NCBI RefSeq assembly: GCF_964340395.1
Contig: NC_135556.1
Span: 11,982,910-12,046,909 of the forward strand
Source of the DNA: Glandiceps talaboti
Lineage: Eukaryota > Hemichordata > Enteropneusta > Spengelidae
Direction: 5' to 3'
Length of the DNA: 64,000 nucleotides
Shown here: positions 23,590-39,102 of the stretch, piece by piece
Layout: the number at the start of each line of letters is the position of its first letter
Numbering within the stretch: position 1 is the first letter of the stretch
The notes under the pieces: model-generated
What the model saw: the letters and a program-made list of their open reading frames with translations, nothing else
The model's database searches: none
Told to the model about the DNA's origin: nothing
Translations under genes and position numbers: made by a program

Positions 23590-26560
23590 CTGACGCATGT
23601 CTCCTAAATGCATCAAGGAGTACCTGATTGCAGTTGGCACAATAAGTCTATATAGGTGTACGACCATGTGTGCCTCAAGTATTTACCAAATTGATTATTT
23701 GTCTAAGACATCTTTGATGTGCATCAACAATGAAAAAGTGAGGAAAGTTTTCCTTAAGTTTAGTTTTTGATCTGTTTTTGATGCATTTAAACTTTGAGTT
23801 TAAATTTTAAAGCTTGTTGGCGCCATTACTTTTTGCATGAGGCTAGGGATGTTAAAATACCATGGTACCAATGTCTTCCTTAGATATCAAGATTAGCTGT
23901 GTCTCAAATGACACGAAAATCAACATGCATCCTTCGAAATGGTCAGAGCAGGTTATCTACACTTGTTTGTAACAACAGACCCAATTTGCACAATTCGTTG
24001 TACGTGCAATCAGGTCAGAGGTCATTAAAGGTTGCCCAGAATTTGATCTGACTTAGTAAATATGCATGTATTGCATTGATGATATTAAGGCTCACATGTC
24101 CTACATATATAGTGAGTGTGATTTGCATATTAACATATGCCGAATGGGGTGTAGTATTAAACTAATGTACATATATATATATATTTTATACATGTAATTA
24201 ACTACTACTAATGCCCTATAAGATTATTTAATAAAGGAATATCCCAATGGCCTATGTGTAGGTAAAAATACATTTACACAAATACATATCTGCAAGTTAA
24301 TGAATAATTCGCATAACTAATGCTTTCAATTAGGTATAATCTGCAATCGAAAAGGTCCAATTTGTTCATGGCAGACTACTTGTATCTATAATAGTGCAAT
24401 TTTGCATTTGTTATACGATAGTTCCATGAACATCAATGAAAATTATTTGCATTAAGAAAATGCTACTTTTTATAAGAATTCTAAATGTTTAAACATTTTA
24501 TCAAGAGAGGGCGCTGTACTCATTCATTCATACTTCAATGTCCTTGTAAACCTAATGGTAGTAGCTAGCTTTACTCGTCCCATCGAAACCAGGTACTATC
24601 CACGACACCCACACCGTTGTGAACACAACTTTCGTTTCGTGTATTTTATGACAAATATAAACTTCTTGTACACTTTAACCTTAGCAATAATCTTGCTTTG
24701 TGAATTTGTATCTTGAAGTACATTCAAAAGTGGTCCTATTTTATAAAATAAATGTCTCGCAAATGTGTATGTTGTCTTCTGATCGTAGCTTGTGATGTTA
24801 TGCGTTCCGAGATGAAGATGAAATGTTCTTTGTGTACGTCACTTTGCCCTTCATTTATTGATTGGGGATACTTCTTTCTGAAAGATGAGGAGATCATCTG
24901 TCACTGAATACAATTTCAATGGGTTCTCAGGTACTGCCCCTTGACTTCTGCAATAAAAAACAAGAACTCGTGTTTCAGTTCAAATGTATAAACAGACACG
25001 ATTCTCAACATTTGATAGCTTGAAATGTAGGATTATTTTTGATTTCATAATTGAGAATCCTCGATGTTTGACCTAAACTTTCCATTATATGTAGATCTGT
25101 GTGAGGTTGTATACGAACAGTTGTTTCAAAGTAAAACGTCCACAACATTTTCCAAACTATATTTTCACTATGTAAAATACATCATTAGTATGCAAATAAA
25201 AATATATTATCACCGTTTCATGTGAAGAGTGTAACAGGGGCAAATAACAGACAATTTTCAGCAAATAGCTACAAATGAAGATTAAAATGCCATAGTGCAA
25301 ACCGAAAGTGTTCACCAATTATTTTTCTGACCAGTTTAGACCTGACGTTAACCTTATCTTTCATTGGAAGGCCTTACATGGCTTAATAACGTCAAGATGT
25401 ACAGAAATGACAGGAGATACAGATAGTCATATTAACCTTGAACGATCAGATGGCATTGTAGCCAGTACGGTAATTCGATTTTGACTGCTGTATAAACTAG
25501 GTTAATATGAAAATAACGCGTACACAGTTTAAAGTGCTTCTTAAGTTAAAAGCTATCGCCTGTTCAATTATCTTAAAATAGCTCTTATATATTATTCAGT
25601 GTAATACTTTTTAGGCGTGATAATATTAATAAGATTGTCCTTCCCAGGACAATTATTGTATGCAGTCTCTCGTGTACAAATTCTATTAATCGTATTAAAC
25701 AAACACCATCATTACTTTTTTTCCAAATAAATTAGCTAGTCGGTATTAATTAAGTTTAAGGTAAATAGGTAGAAGGTCAACTCGTTTTATTGATTAATTG
25801 GACGATTGATCGATTAATTGATTGGCATTGATTGACAGGATGACGAAAGTGAAGATTTGTGTCCGTTGCATTGGAAGTTATCACAGGATTTTTAAAAATG
25901 CAATCACACAGTCATGATTACCATTCAGAGTTATATTGTTACATTTTCTCTTTTCTTAAGCATACATCATGATATAAACTTTTATTTATCTAAATTGCAA
26001 TGACGCATCACGAATCATGCTGCTACTGACAACCGAACTAACTTCAACAACTCATAACCTTCGATTGATCTCAATATCATTTGACAGACAAATACCCTTA
26101 TCACGGACTGGATAAGATCATGTACATAACCGACTGAAGTCGGGCGATTATTGTATCACTTTTGTGAGTGCTATCGGATCTGATATCTCACTGTGAGATT
26201 TCAGAGCGGAGTTTAGTCTTTGTGTTTCCAAGGAAACGCCTCTTTTAGCCCGAAAGATAAGACGTATTATAACAAGACAACGTTGTCTAAATAGGACAGA
26301 AATTCCGAGTTGACGTTTTTGATCTCGAAGATGATGATATTGTTTTCACATATAACTTGGGTTGGATTATACCGATTTTGATGCCCTGCTTTGAGTTATT
26401 TGTACTCGTACACGCATGTCTAGCACAGTGTACATGCATTGATATATCAAGGGCTCATTCGCTGAATAAAATTCATAGGTCAACGCGCCGCATGAAAACT
26501 AGCAAGTTGCATTACTGTACTGTCATGCGGGAATCCTGAATCTTGGGGAAGACCTCGAGG
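23590..26560. other. No gene recognised
   Basis: AT-rich unique DNA with a short (AT)n at about 24171-24184. No RNA, exon or repeat family that I can support. Confidence 0.4.
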
Positions 26561-26561
26561 A

Positions 26562-26622
26562 GTCAAAATCTGAACTACAAATTGTATTTGTAGTATTTTG
26601 ACCTTTCTTAACGACTCAATAA
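26562..26622 (+). terminator. Stem-loop followed by AATAAA (possible transcript 3' end)
   Basis: GTCAAAAT...CTACAAAT pairs with ATTTGTAG...ATTTTGAC across a 3-nt loop (26562-26602), and AATAAAG follows at about 26617. This could be a 3' end signal for a transcript I cannot otherwise see, or a chance hairpin in AT-rich DNA. Confidence 0.2.
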
Positions 26623-26639
26623 AGTCTTGATGTGATTCA

Positions 26640-27590
26640 GTCAATAACATTGTTCATTTTGCGAAAGAATTCTATGCATTTACTACCTCAACATGAAAAC
26701 ATCAGCCAGAATACTGAGATTTCTACCATACATACCTTTCAGTAAATGAAGTTTCTATATTAACCTACTTGCATCGTTTTCCTTAAACGTGTATTATTGT
26801 AGACAACATTGGTCATTGCCAAACAGAAAATTAGTTAAACATATCAGTGCCATAATTACTTGGAGCCGGAATAAACAAATAACGTCATATAGTAAGCTTG
26901 GCATTATATTATTAAGTTACTTTATTATCCCTCACGGGGAAATTTGTCTTGCAGCAACACAGAAAAACATACATATAATCTTACACGTTAAAATACCAAG
27001 AACAACAGAGGTACGAAGACATTGAAAACTGAGTAAAAGACTACATAAAAACAAACTCACACTTCCTTTACTTCTTACATTCACTGGTTAAATATTCTGA
27101 TGGCAGAAGGTACGTAACTGAGCCGAGCACAATGTGTTCTCAAGGATAAAATTCGATACCTGCGACCCGAGGGAAGCATCCCAAAATACTGCACTAAAGC
27201 ATGGGAAGGGACATTGGTAATTGGTTTGTGGCATTAACAAATGCTCGTTTTCCATTATAATGATTTCATGCTTTTACATTCAGCTTCACATATTTCAGCA
27301 CAGGTGTTAATAACTGTCTGTGATTTTTAACATTTGAAACAGTCAACCCACCAAACCAGCTAAGGAACTAAAAGGTAACTACATTCTCAATGTGGCTAGA
27401 ATAGAATGGTTTCAGTATATCTGGTCTAATATTCAGTGATCTTAGTTTACGCAGTAAGTACACTAAGTAAGTACGCAGTAAGGCATTGACCTAGCTATGA
27501 CAGATTCGAGTTGTGTTATTGGTTAACATGCTTAAGCAATGATGTCAATAAAGAACACACATCCTTTCTTAACGTTAGATTAACGTTAAA
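26640..27590. other. No feature recognised
   Basis: Unique AT-rich DNA. Confidence 0.4.
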
Positions 27591-27593
27591 ACT

Positions 27594-27735
27594 TAGGCCT
27601 AAAAAAGTGTGTGGTTCCAACTACGCTCAATTTTAGAATAGGTGGGTTTTTATCATTTTATTCTCGAATACGTAAAAAAAAGTTTAGGGTCAGCAGTGAA
27701 AAACTAGGTGGGGTCGGGTAACCGGAACCAAACAG
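27594..27735 (-). mobile_element. TAGGCCTA MITE family, internally deleted copy
   Basis: Starts with TAGGCCTAAAAAAGTGTGTG, contains AGTTTAGGGTCAG and AAAACTAGGTGGGGTCGGGT, and ends in AACCGGAACCAAACAG. It keeps both ends but lacks about 220 bp of the interior present at 20.9 and 44.3 kb. Internally deleted copies with intact ends are typical of MITEs. Confidence 0.75.
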
Positions 27736-27739
27736 GATC

Positions 27740-30700
27740 TAGAAATGCATATTTGTAGAGATTTTATTAATTAAGGAAACAAGTGTGTATAACTTTAGGT
27801 ACGTATGCAATAATTGAAATAGATCAAGGACATGGTCAAGGACTACATTAAATATGCATAGGGCTGTTCTTAATGTATTCCCAACAATTCTACAGCTTTA
27901 TTTCCGAAATAAGCTTATATCTTGATGATGTTTATATATTGATTTGTTTTCCAAACCAAAGAGTGTAACCTTCTTATGATCCCACGTCATTAAATCATTC
28001 TCACGAATATTCCATTATTCAGAGGGTGTACATCTCTCACGAATAGGTATTGATTTCGATCAAACTTCGTGCAAAGATAAGACATCGCTAAAGAAGAAGT
28101 CTCTCGCGGTTTTCTTTTTTTTATCTGATACCTATGGTCCTCTGACAAGAATGTATAGATTTTCTGCTTGCTACCTCATTTATCCATGCAATTTGTTTGT
28201 ATATATCGCTTTGCGTTAGATGGTAATAAAACGTGTCATGCACACAACACTGACTTGGGCTCATTAGGTGACATTTATCCGTGGTTTTACTGAAGATCTA
28301 ACGGTCCAAAAGCATACACGTGTCTTGTCATTGCAAAGCATGTAATAAACCTAAGCTGACATAGAAAGGATTACACATGAAACCCGGGATTACGTTCAGA
28401 TTACAGTTTGTCCCAAAGGTCGGTTCTTTCCGTTTATTACCTGTCTTGCGGTTTGCATTGTTGTCTGGGCTTGTAGCTAATACTTTATACGCACGATATC
28501 ATACAGTTTGCGCTTTAATGACATGACATTGTTGCCACACATGATTCAACCTCAACTTCTCACATCGCTATGAAAATACCCCACACACCTCTTCTACCCA
28601 AGGTATTGTCCACAATGACTAGATGTCCGTGTAAACATGAAATTGTCTTTGATCCATTATAAAACTATCTTTATTTTATGAAACATATGGTCATTGTGTT
28701 ACATACCGTTACCGGTCAATGAATGAATACAAAGTCATGCTACTAATACCTGACATAGGGGTACCACCATTTAGAAAGCATAAAGTGTTTGCGAATGTGA
28801 CGTTTGAAGATACAGGTCAACGCCTACGCTAAAAGCAAAATTAAGGCTAGTTGTGGTGCTTTGTGAACATTGTATAAAAAGGATATGAATGTCGTTCCTT
28901 GTGTGTTCACTTGTATGATGAAAAAAATGACTTTAATGGATGTATTTCTTTCAAACAGGCAAAGAGCCCATGCATCATTGCTATCATTTTTTTCCTATGA
29001 AAATAACAAAAAGATTCAACCTTATGTGAAGCTTCACCCCATTACAATTCATCTTAGTTTAAAATACCCTTTGAATTCTTAGATCACGGTAAATGGATAT
29101 TCATTTGAGATCATTAGTGTCATTCCTGTGGTCATACAAAACAGTATATGTACAACCAACAACGTCTTTAATAACTATTGGCGAGTTAACTCTAACTTAA
29201 TAATGAACAATGGTGAACATAACTAGTGTATGATGATTAATGGCAAAATATTATCGCATTTCACGGAAGCATTTCTCCAATGACTCTTTTCTCTAATCTT
29301 TGAAATCAGATAGAAGGATCAATACGAACACCTGTACCTAAAAAAGAGAGACTGAGACAAAACTGTGTATGAGTTATGGTATATTTGTTTTATCATATGT
29401 GTCACAAGTGAAGTTCTTTACATTTGAAACATTAACATATATATCAATGTGATCAGGTAAGCTCCTGTTATTTCCCGTTTACAGAAAGCACATGCCTCGT
29501 TAGTTTCATCAATCATTTTGTGAAGTCACAGTGTGTCATTTACAACTAGTTTTGCATTCCCAACCATTCGGCAATACATCTGGTTAAAGGCTGGGATAAC
29601 ATTGCATGGTTAAACATAAGTTCAATATTTTGGAAAGTATATTGACCCAATGAAATATTTTTCTTGCGACAAGAATATAACAATATCAGTATGATAACAT
29701 CCTCTCAGTTTCATGTTGCAAGAATATTCCTTTGCTGTTGTTTTTCGTCATAGAATAATTCGTTATACAATGTTTGGACCCAAACCCAAACCCAAACATT
29801 GTAGAGGTATTACATTCCAACCACTACAAACCTAAACTTCGAAACGTCTCTTACAATTTGGCATTTAGAAAGGGTCCCAGTTTGAAAACGTTCAACAACA
29901 TTGAAAGCACTTAAACTACTGCCACAGTATATTTGATTTGTGTCTGTTCCAAACAGCATATAAAGTTTTTTTTAGAAGGGCTTCATTTATGTTCAAGTGT
30001 ATATATATTTTTCTGCAGATTTTGTGAAATGGGTATTCATCATACAAAGCCATATCGTGATCACAGAATGAAGAATAAAGTATTAAAAATATAATAACCC
30101 ATCATATACAGACCGCATTTAAATGATAGCTGCCAAATGAGATCTCTTCACGGATGACAAATTGTTATTAATTTCCTTTCTAACCCATAGTCTTATCTAT
30201 AGGCACGTCATCGATCATATGTCAAAGTTTACTTATCAGCAAAAGTCTACAGTTGTCTGGTACATTTGCTATTACGTTGATGTAACTGTATGTCAATGTT
30301 TGTCTGTTATAAGGATGGGGTTCGTAATAGCCTGTCTAGATCCTACCAAAATATTGTCATTATTTGACTACGCTGCACTTTCATATTTCATTTTACAATT
30401 TCCTCAGAGGGAGCGCTTGTAGCATGTGCTAACTTTCAAAATTGAAATTGAAAGAGACCATTTTATAAGAAAATCGACATTTGTCAATTTGTAATCAAAT
30501 CAAGTTCAAATGATAAATTGGATCCTGCCATAGTGTATTTTATCTATAATAATATGGTAATTATTTTGTTGGTTTTCTTGACTGAAGAGAGTAGGCTATT
30601 GTGCTTTATAGCTCGTCATTTTCATACAGACTTCAGTGACCGGCTTAGATCGTGTCACGTGATATGGAGTAGTGACCCATGGTGACCTCAATTTGCATAT

Positions 30701-31285
30701 AAAATAATAGAGGGCTATATTCGTTTTCTTTTTTCCCTAGTTCTTAATTACTGTAGCACGGCAGTCCTACCAGTGATTTATTTTGACTATAGGAACAGTA
30801 TGTGTCTGAAAATGTGATGTATTATAAATTATATTATACCAGTATATTGATGGTGCAAATCGATAGATCTGATTGGTCTAGACATCGAACTAGCGCGTCT
30901 AAAATGAGCGATAATGAACAGTTGGCACGCGTCCAAATTTTGATGTTCTAAATACTTACTGCCTAGCCTTTAAATAATACGGGTACAATTAGTCGTCAGA
31001 GTATCGAGTACCCCTTGTTCTGTTATGTGGGAACTATTTTCCCTTGCCGAAAAAGTTGCTGCACAATAGCCATTGGGTAATAGAGTCTACTAGTGCCCTC
31101 ATAGACAGGCAATAAGTATATAATGTTACTGGTGAGATACAATAAAACATCAATAATCCATATCGTGTAAGGTTTGATTGTTTACGTAGAAAGCATAAAA
31201 AAAAACCTTAGCACTTCTTTATCGTTCACTGTACCATGCACGAGCCAAGATGAACAAAACATAAAAAGGGAATATACACTCTGGT
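27740..31285. other. No gene recognised; minor hairpin at 29767-29802
   Basis: The 11-mer ACAATGTTTGG at 29767 is mirrored at 29792-29802 around three CCCAAA units. Otherwise I see unique AT-rich DNA without a supportable feature. Confidence 0.4.
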
Positions 31286-31289
31286 CGTT

Positions 31290-31340
31290 CTACGTCACGA
31301 CAACGCGCGTCTATGTCACGGCAACGCGTGTCTACGTCAC
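31290..31340. repeat. Three 21-bp tandem units with CRE-like cores
   Basis: CTACGTCAC, CTATGTCAC and CTACGTCAC start at 31290, 31311 and 31332, each of the first two followed by G(A/G)CAACGCG(C/T)GT. The exact 21-bp spacing is two helical turns, so bZIP-type sites would lie on one face of the helix. The 21-bp unit also keeps frame (VYVTATR in translation), so a coding origin is not excluded. I see no other support for a gene. Confidence 0.5.
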
Positions 31341-31431
31341 TGGTTCTGTATTCGAAATATGAGTCAAAACGTTCAAAATTGCCACTACCTTCGCCCATTT
31401 TTCTTTGATCTTACTAGCGCTGGTATAATCA

Positions 31432-31591
31432 TGTTATTCTCCAATTTGTTTTTTCATTCAGCCGGAAAGCTACTTGTGACCTAAGGGTTGTCACTGCGAG
31501 ATGAGTAGTGACAAGATGAGTAGTAACAAAGGCCCCTTAGGTCACTTGTATTTTCCTTGGCTCAACGAAGAAAAATATTGGAGAAATAACA
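31432..31591. mobile_element. GTGACCTAAGGG foldback element, copy 1
   Basis: 160 bp whose halves are inverted copies. The left arm TGTTATTCTCCAAT...TTCATTCAGCCGG...GTGACCTAAGGG is mirrored by CCCCTTAGGTCAC...CCTTGGCTCAACGAAG...ATTGGAGAAATAACA. Arms are about 65 bp and about 80 percent alike. The centre holds GATGAGTAGTGACAA and GATGAGTAGTAACAA. A second copy lies at 34370-34513. Confidence 0.75.
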
Positions 31592-31599
31592 TTTAATAA

Positions 31600-32280
31600 T
31601 TATTATATATTACAGATTAGTCATTACCATCAAAAGTATTAAATCATAACTCAGTCTCAGTAAAGAGTCTACAGTATGGTACAATTATGTTTCGAGGATT
31701 ATTGATAAACAGAGAAGCTCGTCAAAATGTTATTATAATCGGATATCCACTTATTCCATCGCTCATACTATACAAAGCTATCTAGGATGTATAACATGTA
31801 TAATTCAAGTAATTTTACGGCTTAAAATATTTACATACTGTAAAAATGATACTCAAAACAGTATAATTGATTGGCCGTTTCTCTTCGTTTAAAAGTCAAC
31901 AACGTGTGATTTTAAATGGCGTACCTTACTGTTCTTTATAGATTGGAGCTGCCAATAGGTATTTCGCTTCATTGCAGGAAACGCGTTTAGAACTGAGGCC
32001 TGTGTAGATATGAACTTAAGAACTTTGGAATATGTAGAACATTTCGAGTGATATCTTTCAGTGTCACTGTGCTTTCTCATCTGTTAACTTGTTGTCAACA
32101 CTTGAGCCATTATTGCCGCTAAACCAAGGAGTAGCCTAACGAAATGCATTGTAAATTGGGAGTATCTCACGTCGGTCTCTTTTAAGATATATGAACATAG
32201 ACACACTTTATTCTTAACGAATATCGGTAAAGGTTGTTTACGTGTAAGTTTTAAATACAGAACAGCTGGGTGGTCAGACG
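31600..32280. other. No feature recognised
   Basis: Unique DNA. Confidence 0.4.
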
Positions 32281-32295
32281 ACATGGACATGACAT

Positions 32296-32400
32296 GCACA
32301 CACACGCACCATCCATCCACTCATCCGTCGGTCTCACCATCCATCCATCCATTCATCCAACCATTCACTTACCCATTTATCCATCCACCAATCCACACAC
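32296..32400. repeat. Imperfect (CCAT)n tract
   Basis: Degenerate CCAT/CATC units leading into the larger composite microsatellite. Confidence 0.8.
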
Positions 32401-32429
32401 ACGTAAGTAGAGTACGTTTGTGCGTATTC

Positions 32430-32863
<434 letters not shown>

Positions 32864-32879
32864 CATACATAATTCCTAG

Positions 32880-34111
<1,232 letters not shown>

Positions 34112-34369
34112 AATTCTTTCTGACAACTGATAACCACATACTAGTTACCTATTCATCGTAAATTACCCCTCATCATATGTTTCCAAGCGTTTCATTACGT
34201 ATGAAACACTTTCAATGTTGTAAAACAAATCGTTAAAATTTTATGACTCTTAGGACTAGAAATTTCAAGTGGATGGCTAAGTTAGAATGAATAAAGCTTT
34301 TTTAAAAGTAGTTTTGGATGCGGTCAACGGTTTGTGCCATTTCAGAGAAAATTATCTGCAGCTAAACAG

Positions 34370-34513
34370 TATTCCCCAATGTTTTTCGTCGGGCTGCCGA
34401 GGAAAATAGAGTGACCTAAGGGGGCCTTGCCACTACCCATCTAGCGACTCGTGGTGACAAACCCTTAGGCCACGAGTATTTCCCGGTTGAATGAAGAAAA
34501 ATAGTGAGGAATA
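34370..34513. mobile_element. GTGACCTAAGGG foldback element, copy 2
   Basis: Same architecture as the copy at 31.4 kb. Left TATTCCCCAATGTTTTTCGTC...GTGACCTAAGGGGGCC, right AAACCCTTAGGCCACGAG...CCGGTTGAATGAAGAAAAAT...GAGGAATA. Both copies share a GTGACAA centre. No clear target duplication was seen. Confidence 0.75.
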
Positions 34514-34519
34514 ATCTAA

Positions 34520-37500
34520 TTATACCTTCTCAAGCATAAATAATGCGATTGGAACAGTGAACCAGTGACGTAGATACGGGTTGTTGTGAGGTAGAACGAT
34601 GAAGGTATATTATCCATATTTTCTGTTCAAAGACAATATCTTGGCTTGTGCATGGTATAATGATGTACATTTTTTGAGGAAGAAGACCCATTAAATTACG
34701 TTCATAAAAATAGCTTATGTGATAGATGGGGAAATGCAAAGTTGTTTTTTGTATGATGTGTCAAATGGATTATGCCACATCTGATTTGCCCTGTCCCTTC
34801 TATTGCAGATGGTATAGTTATTTTGCTTTGGGGAAATACTCCACGTCATTCCTTTAACGACTTCCAATGCTAATGCGGTTTCATAATACGCTGTCAATTT
34901 ACAATGTCTGAGTAAGATGTAATTTCAATAGATGTATTGGAATATGAAACACGTTTCTCTTTTCAACACATGGCACAACATGTTATTTCAAACGTTTTCC
35001 AATTATTACATCCAACTCATATAATAATAAAAAATTCCTGAAAGTGACATGCACAGTAGTTTGCCTGCTCGCACATATAGATCTTAAATCACGTAATGCT
35101 ATAGTATCTCACCTTATGGCAGGTTTATGTCTGTTATTTGCAGTTTAAAAGATTAGCGTAAACGAAAGCGAGTCATGTGTTTATTGGAAATATAAATGAC
35201 ATTATTCTGCAAACTTTCTTATCAATGCAAGCTTATTCGAGGCCACAGAAGTACAATTCGCCTAGTATGATTGTATTAGGGGGCCACTGTATTCAACTTT
35301 CGTGTTTAGATGTCGGTTTTTGTTATATCTTTAAGGCTGCACACAATGCAGATAATTAGTTCTTACTTTTTAGAATCTAGCGACTGCACACCGTGTTTTT
35401 AATCGAATTACGTTCTGTATGCCTCACGAGCTTACTCTAAAACGTCGTTTGGGGGTAATGGCGCCTTCCTGTATGACAGTCTCGGAATAGGTCTTTGCCC
35501 TGTAATTATTCCCTACCAACGTGATTAAAGTGGTCACGTGATATCTGGTCTACGTCATCAAGGTTTCTACAGCGGCGATCCTTAAAGTTTAGTTTTCTTA
35601 ATTTTTCTTTTAATTGGAGAAAATAGCAGGTAACGGATGTCATTTTTAACTTTTGCGATGATAGGGAACTGTTTTAAACTGCACTTCCTGAATACAACTA
35701 TTTTTAGAACATGGACAATTTTTATTAGCTTTATAATGGGAACAAGTGACCGTTTTCTGACATGTTAGCTGCAGCGACAATTATAAATTTTTCCGTACGT
35801 TTTCCATTATGATAATGAGGCGGACATTCTATCATCTAGAGTACAGTTATAGACCAAAGAATACATAACAGTTGACTACGAAGTATTTTACAGGTTATTA
35901 TTAAGCTGCACTATCAGCAACTGAGATGGTTTTTAATGTTTTATAGATACAATGATTTACTCGGTACAACCTGAGGAGTACTGAATCACCTATTGGTTAA
36001 TGTATTTATGTAGCTATATACATATTGTAGTATAATATATCCGAGAATTTGATTTTTAAGTGGCACCCTAAAATTAGCTCTCCCTTATGCAATCACTATT
36101 TCAACCTGTTACTGCAGCACTTATGGATAAAACCGACCTAAAATTAATATTTACAATGTCTGACTATTGGTATTTGCACAATTTGCAGTGAATATACTGT
36201 TGGGTGTCTCATCGAATAATGATCTTTACACCTTTAGGAAACGGCATAAATCGCCTCACAATAGGAATACAATTTAAAATATGCCTCCTGATGTTATGCC
36301 ATCAATGATAGACGAACAAAAGAAAGAATGTGATATTTGTTTAACTCCACAATATTAAGTTGGCTAAGGTCATTTTCATGAATGCAAATTCGTATACATC
36401 TCAGGAGATACGAGTAACCTTATGTCCCCCTTGCTGGCAGGCCAAACAAGAACATTTGACAGTTTCCCTAAGGTTTGATAGGGGACTTGCATTTAGAATA
36501 TTATACATGTAGTAAACATACAGAAGCTGTTGCCCACTTCACCTGTAGCCTGCTAGGGGAACTTGCATTTTGAATATTTAAAACGTATAAATAAGCGTAG
36601 TACATAGGTATGCTAATTAGCATACCAAAGTGACTTTAGAAGACGGTTGTTTGTGCACTGAAAAGGAGAGGGTCACTGTTGAAAATTGTTTCAGAAAAAT
36701 TAATGCCTTAATCCTTGCGAAATTACAAACGTAAACTTAATATTTTCAGCTTATATGGGTGGAAGCAATGACACAGAACGACCTTTTTATAATTCAAAAA
36801 TAATGGAAAAAAATTGTTATTCTGTGAAGGAGACGGAATTGAATTATGATTAAACAATTCATTTTAAAAGTTGTAAATTTGACATCCTTATGGTTATTCA
36901 GATTTTTTCGATTGTACAGAGTCTAAATGTTGTCAGATTGCATAATAATAATAATAATATCATGTGTGTAGCTTTCACTGCAATGAGGTGTTTAGAAGTT
37001 CCTTTATGTTGAGTTCCTTCGTGGCCTCTTTGAGTGACGTTAGGACGTCATGTTAATGTATACCATGGAAGATATCGCGTGGTGCGACACTTCATCCCTG
37101 TTCAGAGTGTGAACGGATACGTTACAAAGGTGAAAGGTTTAGACTCGAAACATCATCTTTTCTCTAAAAACTTGTTTCGACCATGAACATGTGAACATTA
37201 TACTTTACTGTCACACTAGTCGTGGTTTAGGGGCGTTAGTGTAGATGGAGTAATGTGAACCACAACAACCAATCAAGAATGACACCTGTACATGTTCAAA
37301 TCTAGCTTCCATAGAAAACTGGGTGCAGGTGGTCGAACTGGCAAACAATTTCTCCACAAAGTCTGCGAAGTGAGTGAGGCAAATTTAGTCTTTATCAAGC
37401 CTCGTTATCAGATCAGCATAAAATTAGCATATCACTTGTTGACATTCGACGTTACTTATACAAATGTCACATTTCCGTATATTAGGCCAACTAGCATAAC

Positions 37501-39100
37501 TTGCCACAATCAACATAAATATAGGCAACATGAGATTTAATCAAAATTGGCATCATGTGGTTCATTCAACCAATCAGCTTCTATGCATGGTATCCAACAA
37601 TACTAAGTTTGAATTACTGAGTTCGCAGACTGTGTGGAGAGAACTTTCCCCATGTCTACCATCCAGAAGTAATATCTCAGGATGTTCAACCAATAAAAGC
37701 CTGACGCTGACACACAAGTAAAATGTACATCCGTAAGTCTAGATGTCGTCAGACAAAAGTGATTCTTATCGCATTTGACATCAAGACGAAAATTGATCAA
37801 ATTAGATGAGGTTGATTTGTAACGAAATATCGACAACAAATCTTAGTTCAAGTCCGATAAGACGAAATGTAAAATTGTTTTATCACGTCTGTGGTAATTC
37901 AATCTTAACGCCACTTTGAACTTAATCAATACAATTTCTCTCTGTCTGAATTACATATTACTTTTCAATGTTAACTTTGTGATTTAACGCAGGTAGCTAT
38001 CAGTTCAGAATTTCACCCCATGTTTACTTCAGTGTTCATATTCGAAAGGTGAAAGTTACCATGGCAATGGTGGGGATTGTGCATAATCTTTCTGATATAT
38101 TCATAACTATGTATACTATCAAAGTTAATCGCGTTGTCGATTGGTGAGTCTTTTACTTTTATTTCGAATCAATGGAATTGCTCTCTTCACATGGATGAAT
38201 CTGACGGAATTGAATCCAAAACTGACGAGTGATTGAAAGAGAAGTGCCTACCTGAAATAACTATTATAGTTAATTTTTATCTCAATATTTGTTTCCAAGG
38301 ATATCCTTAGGTATTCTCTCCGTCGTAACAGTGTTATTAGTTCCAAGCGACATCTTTTGATATTCCACTTCATAAAAATAGCTGTAAAATTGTTTGCACT
38401 GAATGATTTAATATTACATTTTCTAAATGAAATCGTGATTTGTGAAAGGACAACGTTTGTGATGAGGAGAACCAAATACATCATCTGTTTCAGATTGGGT
38501 AGCTATTGATAGTGTCATTATTGTTGTTATGACAGCTGTGATGTTACGTTTCTATAGAAACGCATATGGGGTTCATCGTTTTCTATTGATGTCGCTTAGT
38601 CGGGGCATTCAGGCAGGACACCACTCGTTGACATCCTAAATCGTTCTTTATCACGGAATTGTCTCTTCTCATCAAATACTAAATTCCAAATTGCATAGTA
38701 ATCTCCATCGTCTGTCGAAATTTCCCAAACTATCCTTTAAATACAAACGCATGTACAGTTATTGGAATGTTGACAACACTATTCAATTGCAAGTAGATGG
38801 TTTTCAAGCGGTGGGTAAAAGTTCAAAATGTTTGAATAGTTTACTGGGTTGGACCACTTGTCCTTTCATTGTAGACGCCTAACATCTGTAATACATTGTG
38901 TCCAGACAGCGAGAGGAATTGTGACGGTATATGGATAAGCTACACACAAAATTTACTCATCACTGATTATTTGGTTTTATCTATGTTGCGTTTGTCTTAT
39001 TCCTCAGTGTTGAAATACAAGGAGTACATGCTTTCATTCATTTGTGTATGTATATATATATAGTTTTTCAATTAAACACAGATGACATTTTTTCGTCTCC
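34520..39100. other. No gene recognised; small direct repeat near 36.5 kb
   Basis: A 25-bp block (TAGGGGACTTGCATTTAGAA and its variant CTAGGGGAACTTGCATTTTG) is repeated about 76 bp apart at 36477 and 36553. Otherwise this is AT-rich unique DNA with a small (AAT)n at 36945. No exon or RNA gene seen. Confidence 0.4.
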
Positions 39101-39102
39101 TT

